In this document: piece by piece, positions 9,769-16,946 of the stretch
Layout: the number at the start of each line of letters is the position of its first letter
How positions within the stretch are numbered: position 1 is the first letter of the stretch
From: JBBIRG01 sp964410965
GTDB lineage: Bacteria > CLD3 > SB21 > JBBIRG01
DNA length: 64,000 bases
NCBI GenBank assembly: GCA_964410965.1
Contig: CAYPIY010000005.1
Location: 248,001 to 312,000 of the forward strand
Direction of reading: 5' to 3'
Notes under the pieces: generated by a model
The model's input: only the letters and a program-made list of their open reading frames with translations
Told to the model about the DNA's origin: nothing
Database searches by the model: none
Made by a program: the position numbers and the translations under genes

Positions 9769-10113
9769 ATCCGAGTCCTTAGGTTAATGGAAACGTTACC
9801 GTAACAGCCTGCCTGGCCATGCCGTGATCCGCCTGACCGTGAAATATACTCATATCTGAGATCATATCAAAAAAATATTTTGAAGGAAGCGTATCATGGC
9901 AGGCGATTGATCTGTGCCTCTTCTGCCTCCATGAATATGTACGCAAGTCAGTGACTCCCCGCAAAGAATCCGGATGTGTTTACCTGCCGAGCGGATATTG
10001 CCGGAGAGGCAGTCATTCGCGGTGAATCCGGACACGGATTTGGAACAAAACGAATCTTGTTTCGTAATATGCTTTTAATACCAGCCTGATTTACATTTGG
10101 TAAAGGAATCATT
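9769..10113. other. Intergenic region between divergent genes
   Basis: 345 bp between the minus-strand ZIP-cNMP gene and the plus-strand nitroreductase fusion. It should hold both promoters. I see no convincing -35/-10 pair, terminator or supported gene; open frames here have no ribosome site or family resemblance. Confidence 0.5.
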
Positions 10114-11193
10114 ATGAAATTTACGCCGGCCCGATCATGGATTTTCGTAATCACTTTCGCTTCGGCACTGCGACTGGAAGCGCAAACCAGCCGGTCGCTG
10201 AGTGAGACGACTGACATTTATACAAAGTCGATTCTGAACCGTGATTTAAAAACGCTTTTCACGACGGTTACGGATAACGACACCCTTCTGTTTTTCTCAA
10301 CCGACGGAACATTATTTCATTCACGTAAAGAGTATGTCGATTACCATGCTGAGTGGTTCAATGAAAAAGACTGGACCATATCCTTTAATACCATCGCCGT
10401 CAGCGAAGGCGCGGATTACGGTTTTGTGAACGTGCTTTTTAATTACCGGAATTTATTAACCGACGGACGGTATTTTGATATGGAATCGTATATGACGCTA
10501 ATTTTCAGGAAAGAAAGCGGGGCGTGGAAAGTTACTGAAGATATCCGCACGCCGGTCAGCCGTACATTTCTCAATAATGACAAGACTCTTTCCTATACCA
10601 GGGAACAGGAATATTTTTTTAAGACCGTTAAAAACCGCCGGACCATACGGAAATTCAAATCCGATTCAGTACCGACCGGGCACATCATCAAAATCCTCGA
10701 CGCAGCGCGTATGGTTCCCACCTCGGGCAATCAGCAGCCATGGAAATTTCTTGTCATCCGTGACCGAAATAAAATCGACACGCTGAAAAACCGCGCGGTC
10801 CTGTGGTACATGGATTATTATCGGTTGGTCGCACAGCCTAACGACGACGATCTGAAAAAAACTCAGGACGCTATCAGTAAAATCATTCCGAATGTCCTTT
10901 CGGCGCCGGTGTACATCGCGGTACTGGTTGATTCATTGTCAACGTTTCCCGAATCCGTCATTCCGGAAGGCGCGATGGCAGCGGCGCAACTGATGCTTTC
11001 CGCGCGGGCGCTGGGATACGGCACCGGCTATTACACGACATTTTTTCCCGAAAAACACATGCGGCCGTTTTTCGGTATTCCGGATCATTACAAACTGATC
11101 TGTTTCACGCCTCTCGGAATCCCTGAAGCCTGGCCCGACCCGCCGAAGAAAAAAGAATTAGGCGGCATGATCATGTTCGAGGAAATTAAATGA
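10114..11193 (+). CDS. Exported NTF2-like domain / nitroreductase fusion
   Basis: 359 residues. Residues 1-24 look like a signal peptide (basic start, WIFVITFASAL core, LEAQ cleavage region). Residues about 28-150 resemble a SnoaL/DUF4440 NTF2-like fold (LFTTVTDNDTLLFFSTDGTL ... WKVTEDIRTPVS). From about 168 there is an FMN-dependent nitroreductase domain: NRRTIRKFKSDSVP (FMN phosphate contacts), ARMVPTSGNQQPWKF and the C-terminal GYGTGYYTTF region. Nitroreductases use FMN and NAD(P)H and are normally cytoplasmic, so an export signal is odd; either the enzyme folds before export or the first helix is an anchor. AAAGGA is 6 bases before the ATG. It stands alone between divergent and convergent neighbours. 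Confidence 0.82.
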   Translation: MKFTPARSWIFVITFASALRLEAQTSRSLSETTDIYTKSILNRDLKTLFTTVTDNDTLLFFSTDGTLFHSRKEYVDYHAEWFNEKDWTISFNTIAVSEGADYGFVNVLFNYRNLLTDGRYFDMESYMTLIFRKESGAWKVTEDIRTPVSRTFLNNDKTLSYTREQEYFFKTVKNRRTIRKFKSDSVPTGHIIKILDAARMVPTSGNQQPWKFLVIRDRNKIDTLKNRAVLWYMDYYRLVAQPNDDDLKKTQDAISKIIPNVLSAPVYIAVLVDSLSTFPESVIPEGAMAAAQLMLSARALGYGTGYYTTFFPEKHMRPFFGIPDHYKLICFTPLGIPEAWPDPPKKKELGGMIMFEEIK

Positions 11194-11390
11194 ACGGATC
11201 AGAAGCTGAATGAAATCCTCAGGACACTGATCATCCCGAGTAAGCGTACATAAAAATACTGTCGGTTCGGGACGGTTTTCTGCGTTATGAAAACGCAGAT
11301 ACAGCCGAAAATGATCAAAAGTAATTGTCGCATCTGGTTCCGATTGCTTTGCTATCGGAACGTATCGGGATGTATCGGAAACGGACCGAT

Positions 11391-11417
11391 AAAAAAAGCC
11401 GCCCTTTTGGAGCGGCT
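11391..11417 (-). terminator. Rho-independent terminator
   Basis: Stem AAGCCGC/GCGGCTT (11397-11403 with 11411-11417). The A7 tract on the left gives U7 on the minus strand. It serves the small gene at 11444-11812. Confidence 0.8.
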
Positions 11418-11443
11418 TCACAGGAGGAACCACGAACCGTTAA

Positions 11444-11812
11444 TTAAGCAGCAGTTTCCTTCTTTTTGCGCCCGCCGGATTTGTGCTCCGATTGCTTCTT
11501 CAGTCCCAGCGCCTGCGCTTCGTTCGAGTCCTCACCGAACTGGGCGAGCATGTGTTTCTTAACCCGTATGATCAGGTTATGAAACTCGATCTCTTTGTCG
11601 CGCGCGTCGTCATCGGCGGAAATATAGGCGGTATGGGTCTGCACGCGGAGGGTTTGCAGGGCGGTCATCTCCTGCAATACTTTGCGGAGGTTGTCCATGG
11701 AAAGTTCGGGCGCTGCGGGATTATAATTTTCCACTTTTTCGAGCGCCGCGAAAGCGTCCCTGTCGGTCTGCTGCGAGTCTGCGGGCAGCTTCCGGTTTTT
11801 CTTCGTAATCAT
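11444..11812 (-). CDS. Conserved hypothetical protein, Lys-rich tail
   Basis: 122 residues from the ATG at 11810-11812, chosen because AAGGAGA (plus strand 11819-11825) lies 6 bases upstream; a longer frame to 11857 lacks such a site. The core (about 25-95: YNPAAPELSMDNLRKVLQEM ... TAYISADDDARDKEIEFHNL) is helical and heptad-like. The tail KSGGRKKKETAA is strongly basic. I recall similar unnamed proteins in Bacteroidota with a 'Y.P.NP..s..nL' opening and a mid-protein 'R...F..L' segment, but no function. The basic tail suggests nucleic acid contact (inference). It has its own terminator at 11391-11417. Confidence 0.7.
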   Translation of the reverse strand: MITKKNRKLPADSQQTDRDAFAALEKVENYNPAAPELSMDNLRKVLQEMTALQTLRVQTHTAYISADDDARDKEIEFHNLIIRVKKHMLAQFGEDSNEAQALGLKKQSEHKSGGRKKKETAA

Positions 11813-12087
11813 AAAAAATCTCCTTAAAAAGTTATCTGCAGGTGTTATTACCTGCATGAATGATTACGTATTTCTATTTAACAAATTTTGTGCCGAAAAA
11901 TTATAATCATGAAAATCAATGGGATAGTATATTAACTAACTGTCGTTTGAGATCAACTTATGGTTTTTTTTCACAATATGTATGAAATTCATTGCAAGAT
12001 TTGCAATGCTGTGATCTGGCATGTTTTTATCCAACCCATAGAAAATAATAGAATTAATCATCGCGAACGACAAACATGTCCGTTTTG
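11813..12087. other. AT-rich intergenic spacer
   Basis: Visibly more AT-rich than flanking genes. It should contain the promoter of the minus-strand gene at 11444-11812. I recognise no gene or RNA. It forms the left part of the accessory island and leads into the 42-bp repeat array. Confidence 0.4.
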
Positions 12088-12339
12088 TTACATTACAACC
12101 GTGAAATGTTATATTGCAGGCTTGCGGACTAACATTACAGTCATGTAATGTTACATTACAGGTCTGCAGTCTTACATTGCAACCGTGTAATGTTACATTG
12201 CAGGTTTGCAGCCTTACATTACAGCGATGTAATGTTACATTACAGGTTTGCGGTCTTACATTACAGACGTGTAATATTACATTGCAGGCTTGCAGTCCTT
12301 CATTACAGTCTTGTTATTACATTTTGCGGGCTGGAATTG
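12088..12339 (+). repeat. Tandem array of six 42-bp units (12 half-units of 21 bp)
   Basis: Unit starts at 12088, 12130, 12172, 12214, 12256 and a degenerate sixth at 12298. Each unit is two 21-bp halves. Both begin TTACATTRCA. The first half ends in (T)GTAATG after a 3-5 base variable core, the second in GGTTTGCRGTC or a close variant. The first half is self-complementary (ATTACA with TGTAAT), so each unit can form a small hairpin. No stop interrupts the plus strand because 42 is a multiple of 3, giving a 14-residue CNVTLQVCSLTLQ-type repeat, but there is no ribosome site and I do not consider it a protein. The units vary at fixed positions, unlike CRISPR spacers. Confidence 0.85.
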
Positions 12340-12417
12340 AAAGATTACAATTTTTTTAGCAAAATATGCAAAAATTCTCAAATTTTGAGAAAAAATCCGT
12401 TCCGTTCTGCCTTACAT

Positions 12418-12423
12418 TATAAT
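12418..12423 (+). promoter_or_regulatory. Possible -10 box (TATAAT) upstream of the unknown gene
   Basis: Perfect TATAAT 46 bases before the ATG at 12469, but no good -35 at 16-18 bases. It lies inside a sequence that itself resembles a decayed half-unit of the neighbouring array (TTACATTATAAT). Confidence 0.3.
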
Positions 12424-12468
12424 TAGATCATGGGTATCTGATACCTTCACAGATAAAAGGAGGCTGAT

Positions 12469-13350
12469 ATGGATAAATTTGACGAAGTTAAAAACCGTTA
12501 TCCGGAAATAAGGGATCTGGATTATGTTCTGGACAACAGCCTGGACCTGATGGAAAAACTCAGGGCGATCAAAACGGCGATCGATTTAAGGAACAGGCTT
12601 ATGGAAGAAATAGGATCCAAAGATTCCGATGCAAATTCCAGAGCCGGTTCTGTTACCGCCAAAATAATGGCCGTAATGCATATAACCACTATGCTGATCA
12701 AGAAAGCCGGTATACAAAGCGAAGAAAAACTGCTGAAAAAGCATGATCAGGCGGTCAGGCGCCTGAAAGGTCTCGACGATGGCAGCGAGGAACGGGCGCG
12801 CCGTGCTAAGATTAAAAGCGAAGTCGCCGATAAACCGGTGCTGCTGTTGTCATACTATTTAGTTGATACGTTTCTCCCGCAGTTTGAATACGCCGGTTTT
12901 CAGGTACTGCATCTCAATCATTTTCCGCTGACGCCTTCCGCCAGGGAACACGTGTTAAAACATTTCAGTGATCCCGATAAAGCCGGCGAGGAACGTACGG
13001 ACTGGCATCAGAAAGCCGTTAACCAGTATATTAACTGGTTCATGAACCGGCCGGTGGATGTGGTGATCGAGTGGCAGCACGGGCGGGAGGATTATCCGCT
13101 TCTGGAGATGTATCAGGAAGTACGGGGGCACGTACGGGGTCTGCTTGGCGACCGGTATGAGGAAGAGATCAAAACGATGCCCAATTTCTCCAACCCTCCG
13201 GATTTCTATCTCTGCCTGAACTGGGACGGCAACGCCCCGGATGGCTGGCAGGAAAAAGGATACAGAAGCCTGGTGGATATCGACTTCGACGAGGATGATC
13301 TGGACGTCATCTACCGGCAGGCGATGAAGAGAAAAAAGCAAACGCCGTAA
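12469..13350 (+). CDS. Unknown protein in accessory island
   Basis: 293 residues, preceded by AAAGGAGGCTGAT before the ATG, a strong ribosome site. I do not recognise a family. Seen: an N-terminal helical, charged region (1-125, with KLLKKHDQAVRRLKGLDDGS), then a mixed alpha/beta part starting KPVLLLSYYLVDTFLPQFEY, a conserved-looking HLNHFPLTPS, VIEWQHGREDYP, and an acidic C-terminus (DIDFDEDDLDVIY). There is no signal peptide or membrane helix, so it is probably cytoplasmic. It is flanked upstream by the 42-bp array and downstream by a 14-bp-arm palindrome that begins at its stop codon. A defence or mobile-element role is possible from context only. Confidence 0.7.
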   Translation: MDKFDEVKNRYPEIRDLDYVLDNSLDLMEKLRAIKTAIDLRNRLMEEIGSKDSDANSRAGSVTAKIMAVMHITTMLIKKAGIQSEEKLLKKHDQAVRRLKGLDDGSEERARRAKIKSEVADKPVLLLSYYLVDTFLPQFEYAGFQVLHLNHFPLTPSAREHVLKHFSDPDKAGEERTDWHQKAVNQYINWFMNRPVDVVIEWQHGREDYPLLEMYQEVRGHVRGLLGDRYEEEIKTMPNFSNPPDFYLCLNWDGNAPDGWQEKGYRSLVDIDFDEDDLDVIYRQAMKRKKQTP

Positions 13351-13380
13351 GGATTCCATCTGTAATAGATGGAATCCTTA
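13348..13380. repeat. Perfect palindrome, 14-bp arms
   Basis: TAAGGATTCCATCT (13348-13361), loop GTAAT, AGATGGAATCCTTA (13367-13380). The left arm starts with the TAA stop of the upstream gene. No U-run follows on the plus strand, so it is a poor terminator. It is 34 bp before a REP-type tyrosine transposase and could be its REP-like substrate. Confidence 0.75.
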
Positions 13381-13414
13381 CGATAACCTAAACCCAACGA
13401 AAGGACACTCCCAC

Positions 13415-14020
13415 ATGAACTCCGCCGCCATCATCCCGCTCGAAGCCGGCCAATATTACCATATCTACAACCGCGGCAATAACAGCGGGCTGATATTCTA
13501 CTCCGGCCGAAACTATCAGTATTTCCTCGACAAGTATCGGTTCTACGTCGGGCCTTACGTACAGACGGTCGCGTACTGCCTGCTGCCGAATCATTTTCAT
13601 CTGCTGGTCAGAATCCGGCCGGCGGTCACACCGGGCTGCCTGGCCGATCTGGTGAGCGATCAGTTCAGGAAGATGTTTATCTGCTATTCCATGGCCATCA
13701 ACAAACAGGAAAGCCGCACCGGCAGCCTGTTCCAGAAAAACTTCAGGCGCAAGAAAATCACCGATATGGCGTATCTCATGAACGCGGTGCACTATATCAA
13801 TCATAATCCCGAGCGGCATGGCTTCAGGCAGGACTTGGGGGAATACCCGTGGAACTCTTTTCACTCCTTCATGAACGGCGATGATTCCCTGCTGGACGGG
13901 GATGAAATCCGCGGATTATTCAAGGACCGCCGACAGTATGCCGATTTTCACCGGCGCAAACCGGCTGTGAAGAATGAGAGTCTTTGGGTGATTGAAGATG
14001 ATAAATATCGCTGTTTATAG
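13415..14020 (+). mobile_element. REP-associated tyrosine transposase (Y1_Tnp family)
   Basis: 201 residues. It has the HUH nuclease motif LLPNHFHLLVRI (H60, H62) that binds the metal, and the candidate nucleophile Tyr127 in AVHYINHNPERHGF, matching the IS200/RAYT family pattern. The opening AGQYYHIYNRGN is also typical ('YHIYNRG'). RAYTs cut single-stranded DNA at palindromic REP sequences; the palindrome at 13348-13380 is a candidate. No IS605-type TnpB is nearby, and no left or right end elements of an IS200 are obvious, which fits a domesticated or RAYT-type gene. The catalytic motifs appear intact. Confidence 0.9.
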
Positions 14021-14052
14021 AGAGGCTTTTTTAATAATAAGGGAACCGTTTA

Positions 14053-14553
14053 ATGGAGTTACAAGTTATACATAAGAGAATATTTGAAATACGGGGCCAC
14101 CGGGTAATGCTGGATTTTCATCTGGCGGAACTATACGGAGTTGAAAACAGGGCATTAAAACAGGCGGTAAGAAGAAATGCGTCCAGATTCCCGGACGATT
14201 TCATGTTCGTTTTAAGCAAAGACGAATGGGCTGAGCTTATCACAGATTGTGATAAGCTGTCTGCGAATGTCCGGTATTCGCCATCATTACCTTTCGCGTT
14301 TACAGAACAGGGTGTTGCCATGCTGTCAAGCATTCTCAGAAGTAAAAATGCCATTCTAGTGAATATCGAAATTATGCGGGCATTTGTCCTGATGAGGCGG
14401 TATTACATGGATTACAAGGAGTTGAAACTGAACATCGAAAAGCTTGAGAAAGATATGAACCGAAAATTTAAAGATATCTATGAGGCCCTGAATTATCTGC
14501 TGGATCCGCCGAAACCTAAAAGAAATCCGATTGGTTTCAGGATTGAAAAATGA
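14053..14553 (+). CDS. ORF6N-domain DNA-binding protein
   Basis: 166 residues. Residues about 5-92 match the ORF6N domain: IRGHRVMLDFHLAELYGVEN, ALKQAVRRNASRFPDDFMF, then FAFTEQGVAMLSSILRSKNA. The domain occurs in phage antirepressor-like and KilA-N relatives and in solitary chromosomal copies. A C-terminal coiled-coil (KLNIEKLEKDMNRKFKDIY) suggests dimerisation, and a basic proline-rich tail follows. It lies 33 bp after the transposase and its stop overlaps the next start region, so the three genes may be read together. A regulator of the island is a reasonable inference. Confidence 0.88.
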   Translation: MELQVIHKRIFEIRGHRVMLDFHLAELYGVENRALKQAVRRNASRFPDDFMFVLSKDEWAELITDCDKLSANVRYSPSLPFAFTEQGVAMLSSILRSKNAILVNIEIMRAFVLMRRYYMDYKELKLNIEKLEKDMNRKFKDIYEALNYLLDPPKPKRNPIGFRIEK

Positions 14554-14588
14554 AAATCACCGGATTTCAGAAGACATGGAACCATAAA

Positions 14589-14782
14589 ATGAATCGTCCC
14601 AATAATCAAAAATATAAAAACATAATCATCATTGATGACGAGGAAACGCTGGTCCGGGTGTATAAAAAATTACTGACGCCTTTGCCAGTTAACACTTACA
14701 GCTTTTCCCGGACTCACGAAGCCATGAATTTTTTGTGGGAACATCAGGATTCTGTTTCTCTTATCACCACCGACTTTCATCA
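14589..14782 (+). pseudogene. Truncated response-regulator receiver domain
   Basis: The frame from the ATG at 14589 reads MNRPNNQKYKNIIIIDDEET, with the receiver acidic pair IDDEE, then VRVYKKLLTPLPVNTYSF and LITTDFHHLG. The TTD-F position corresponds to the phospho-acceptor Asp of receiver domains. Just after that the similarity stops and the frame ends at 14823-14825 in sequence that makes sense only in another frame (DUF2075, from 14785). So beta-4, beta-5 and any output domain are lost. The 3' boundary of homology is near 14782. An upstream in-frame ATG at 14550 is less likely to be the start. Confidence 0.7.
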
Positions 14783-14784
14783 TT

Positions 14785-15051
14785 TGGGCATGTGTTACTT
14801 GGGATGCAGATTTGAGATATCATAAAGGTGATTGGCAACATTGGTCATTTAAGGGTTACCGATGGGAAAAAATAAAAAAGGATTATCGACAAAAATATCT
14901 AAAAAACGCATACCGTGTATTATTAACACGCGCAAGACAAGGAATGATTATAGTTGTTCCTTCAGGTGACAAGGAGGATCATACCCGTTTATCTGTATTT
15001 TACGATCCGATATATGAATATTTAAGAAGTATTGGTTTCGATGAGATTTAA
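14785..15051 (+). pseudogene. 3' remnant of a DUF2075 (Schlafen-group-3-like helicase) gene
   Basis: Frame from 14785: WACVTWDADLRYHKGDWQ, then WSFKGYRWEKIKKDY, and NAYRVLLTRARQGMIIVVP, ending in DHTR...YDPIYEYLRSIG. This is the conserved C-terminal end of DUF2075 P-loop ATPases (the 'NAYRVLLTRAR' arginine-finger-like motif and the final 'YeyLkslG'). The N-terminal Walker motifs are absent, because the gene is joined directly to the truncated receiver domain upstream. There is no ribosome site at the junction. It may mark a deletion end point or an old insertion. Confidence 0.75.
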
Positions 15052-15234
15052 TATTTTCTGATATTTATTATTATATAATCATTTTCTTCTTTGATAATAT
15101 CTTATAATCGAATTGATCTTTATTAATAATTTCAGGTCATTGAATTACTGAGTAAATACGATTAAATAATCATGGCTAATAATGAATAAAATCTGTAATT
15201 ATTTGCTGCAATTATCTGATGCAAAGGCATTCAC
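15052..15234. other. AT-rich spacer in accessory island
   Basis: Very AT-rich stretch after the DUF2075 remnant. I see no gene, RNA or clear promoter in it. Confidence 0.4.
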
Positions 15235-15390
15235 ATGGAATATCTGCACATTTTACTCTCCGGGGTCTTTTCAAAAATTTGTTCCTTCGCCTTCACCAAC
15301 ACCCCCTTCCGATTGATGACCTATAACGGGCTGAACGTGGAAGGCAATCCCAACGGTTCACGAAACGCATATTTTCAAACTGTGTTTTGA
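15235..15390 (+). CDS. Short open frame, doubtful
   Basis: 51 codons from ATG 15235: MEYLHILLSGVFSKICSFAF then TNTPFRLMTYNGLNVEGNP and a stop at 15388-15390. The C-terminal half looks protein-like (no low-complexity, mixed polarity), but there is no ribosome site and I recognise no family. It may be the tail of a decayed gene in this remnant-rich stretch. Listed only because the region has no better explanation. Confidence 0.2.
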   Translation: MEYLHILLSGVFSKICSFAFTNTPFRLMTYNGLNVEGNPNGSRNAYFQTVF

Positions 15391-15455
15391 GCGGTGAATC
15401 CGGATATAATACTCATGCAGGAAATTGTAGATGCGGCCGGCCCCACGGAACTTTT

Positions 15456-15908
15456 ATGGTTAAAATAGAAAAAATTACCGAAAATAAGAAACAGTTCCTC
15501 GACTTATTATTGCTGGCTGACGAGCAGGAAGATATGATCGATAAGTATTTGCCTGACGGAGACTTGTTTGCCTTATATGACGGTGATCTGAAAAGCGTTT
15601 GCGTTGTAGCTCCGGTCAACAGCGAAACCTGCGAGCTGAAAAACATTGCGACCTACAAACAATATCAGGGCAAAGGATACGGCAGAGCGCTGATACGTTT
15701 CATTTCTGATTTCTACAAAACCGACTACAAAACCATGCTCGTCGGGACTGGCGAAACGCCGGCCATCCTGTCGTTTTATGAAAGCTGCGGATTTGAAAAG
15801 TCACACCGGATAAAGAATTTTTTTACCGACAATTACGACCACCCGATGTTCGAAGGCGGCATACAGCTTGTCGATATGATTTATCTTAAAAAGCGTTTGC
15901 AGAAATAG
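15456..15908 (+). CDS. GNAT-family N-acetyltransferase
   Basis: 150 residues from the ATG at 15456. The longer frame from 15387 has a low-quality N-terminus. GNAT features: an N-terminal MVKIEKITENKKQFLDLL strand-helix, the acceptor-side strand DLKSVCVVAP, the acetyl-CoA motif A YKQYQGKGYGRALI (Q/R-x-x-G-x-G/A), and motif B FYESCGFEKSHRI. The C-terminal FEGGIQLVDMIYLKKRL is seen in a subset of small bacterial GNATs annotated as probable acetyltransferases. Substrate unknown. It is followed 32 bp later by a DUF559 remnant. Confidence 0.85.
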   Translation: MVKIEKITENKKQFLDLLLLADEQEDMIDKYLPDGDLFALYDGDLKSVCVVAPVNSETCELKNIATYKQYQGKGYGRALIRFISDFYKTDYKTMLVGTGETPAILSFYESCGFEKSHRIKNFFTDNYDHPMFEGGIQLVDMIYLKKRLQK

Positions 15909-15940
15909 CACAAATGCAGGATAAAACAACCGTTTTTTAA

Positions 15941-16207
15941 GACGGTTATGTCGAAGCGGACGGCAGCAGCCATTTCAAAGAAGGCGCAGAAGAATATGAC
16001 CGAAACCGGCAACTTTACATCGAATCGCCCGGCATCCGGTTTCTGCGATTTACCAGCAATGAAGTGTATCCGGATCCTGATGACGCTTGTCAGCCGGTCA
16101 TCAACACCATTTCACCGACACTGTCTGTTCACAAACCGCTCCCTGTTGAAGAGAATTCCGGGATGAACAAAGTGGTGCGGGAGAGAGTTATGAAAGATAA
16201 TCAATAA
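15941..16207 (+). pseudogene. 3' remnant of a DUF559 (Vsr-like) endonuclease gene
   Basis: Open from 15941 to the TAA at 16205-16207 after an upstream stop: DGYVEADGSSHFKEGAEEYD, then RNRQLYIESPGIRFLRFTSN and EVYPDPDDACQPVINTI. This matches the second half of DUF559 domains ('vEvDG..H', 'yDe.Rd.yL...Gi.vlRf.n.eV..n...vl..I'). The N-terminal part with the first catalytic Asp and any start codon are missing. DUF559 proteins belong to the PD-(D/E)XK-like nucleases and often sit in intergenic spaces. It is non-functional in this form. Confidence 0.75.
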
Positions 16208-16289
16208 ATTAAGATAGCGAAGAATTCTGAATCATTCTTCATTACCAATAAACAATCCTTATAACCAGGCTAAAAAAATTCAGCGCGCT

Positions 16290-16808
16290 TTATTTCTGAT
16301 TTTTCCTGAATTCCAGCGACGAAGAATTGATGCAGTAGCGCAAGCCCGTCGGAGCGGGTCCGTCATCGAACAAATGGCCCAGGTGCCCGCCGCACTCCGA
16401 ACAGACCACCTCTATGCGGATCATGCCGTGACTGGTATCCTTAACTTCCTTAATCCGCTTTTTCTCGATCGCGTCATAAAAACTCGGCCAGCCGCTGCCG
16501 GACTTGAATTTCGTTTCGGAAGAAAACAATTCTTGACCGCAGCCCGCGCATTGATAGGTCCCGTCCTCGTAAAAATTATCGTACTTGCCGGTAAACGGCC
16601 TGTCGGTTCCTTTTTCACGAAGCGTACAATACGCGTTTTTCGTCAGGTGCTTTTTCCAGTCCTCGTCGGATTTGCTGATCTTAAACTGCATCGATGTATC
16701 CTTTCGGGTATGTTCATCATGAGCGCATCCCCGCGCGGCAAAAATGATACTGGTCAGAATAATAAGGATTTTCAAAATGTGCCTTTCTGTATAAGAATGA
16801 TAACGCAT
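16290..16808 (-). CDS. msrB: Peptide-methionine (R)-S-oxide reductase, membrane-anchored or exported
   Basis: 172 residues. The SelR domain (about 42-170) has both zinc CxxC pairs (QCAGCGQ and VCSECGG), GSGWPSFYDAI, GHLGHLFDDGP and the catalytic cysteine in RYCINSSSLEF. It reduces Met-R-sulfoxide in proteins. The N-terminus carries a hydrophobic segment (LKILIILTSIIFAARGC), so the enzyme is exported; the Cys could be a lipid-attachment site, but the ARGC lipobox is weak. A TTG at 16773-16775 with GAAAGG upstream is an alternative start to the ATG at 16808 and places the hydrophobic segment at the very N-terminus. Monocistronic. Confidence 0.93.
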   Translation of the reverse strand: MRYHSYTERHILKILIILTSIIFAARGCAHDEHTRKDTSMQFKISKSDEDWKKHLTKNAYCTLREKGTDRPFTGKYDNFYEDGTYQCAGCGQELFSSETKFKSGSGWPSFYDAIEKKRIKEVKDTSHGMIRIEVVCSECGGHLGHLFDDGPAPTGLRYCINSSSLEFRKNQK

Positions 16809-16946
16809 TCAGGCGCGGCATATTCCGTATTTCCGAAACCCTCCGCTATCCTCCTGTATAAGGGCAGCCTTTTGAATATCTTGTCCGCTGGTCTTGATTG
16901 GTTATTTCAGGTTCTGCACAGCCGGATACGGGATGTTGATTGCTAT

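Noticed and set aside
10019..10033. Shared 14-mer GCGGTGAATCCGGA at about 10020 and 15390
   Set aside because: A match this short is expected a few times by chance in 64 kb and the flanks differ.
12088..12339. CRISPR array
   Set aside because: No constant repeat of 23-47 bp with unique spacers; variable bases are few and at fixed positions; no cas genes nearby.
12114..12426. Open frames through the 42-bp array encoding CNVTLQ-type 14-residue repeats
   Set aside because: They stay open only because the unit is a multiple of 3 and lacks stops; no ribosome site, two frames are open at once, and the composition is that of the DNA repeat.
16219..16240. Hairpin GAAGAAT/ATTCTTC as msrB terminator
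   Set aside because: Weak AT stem with no U-run on the minus strand.
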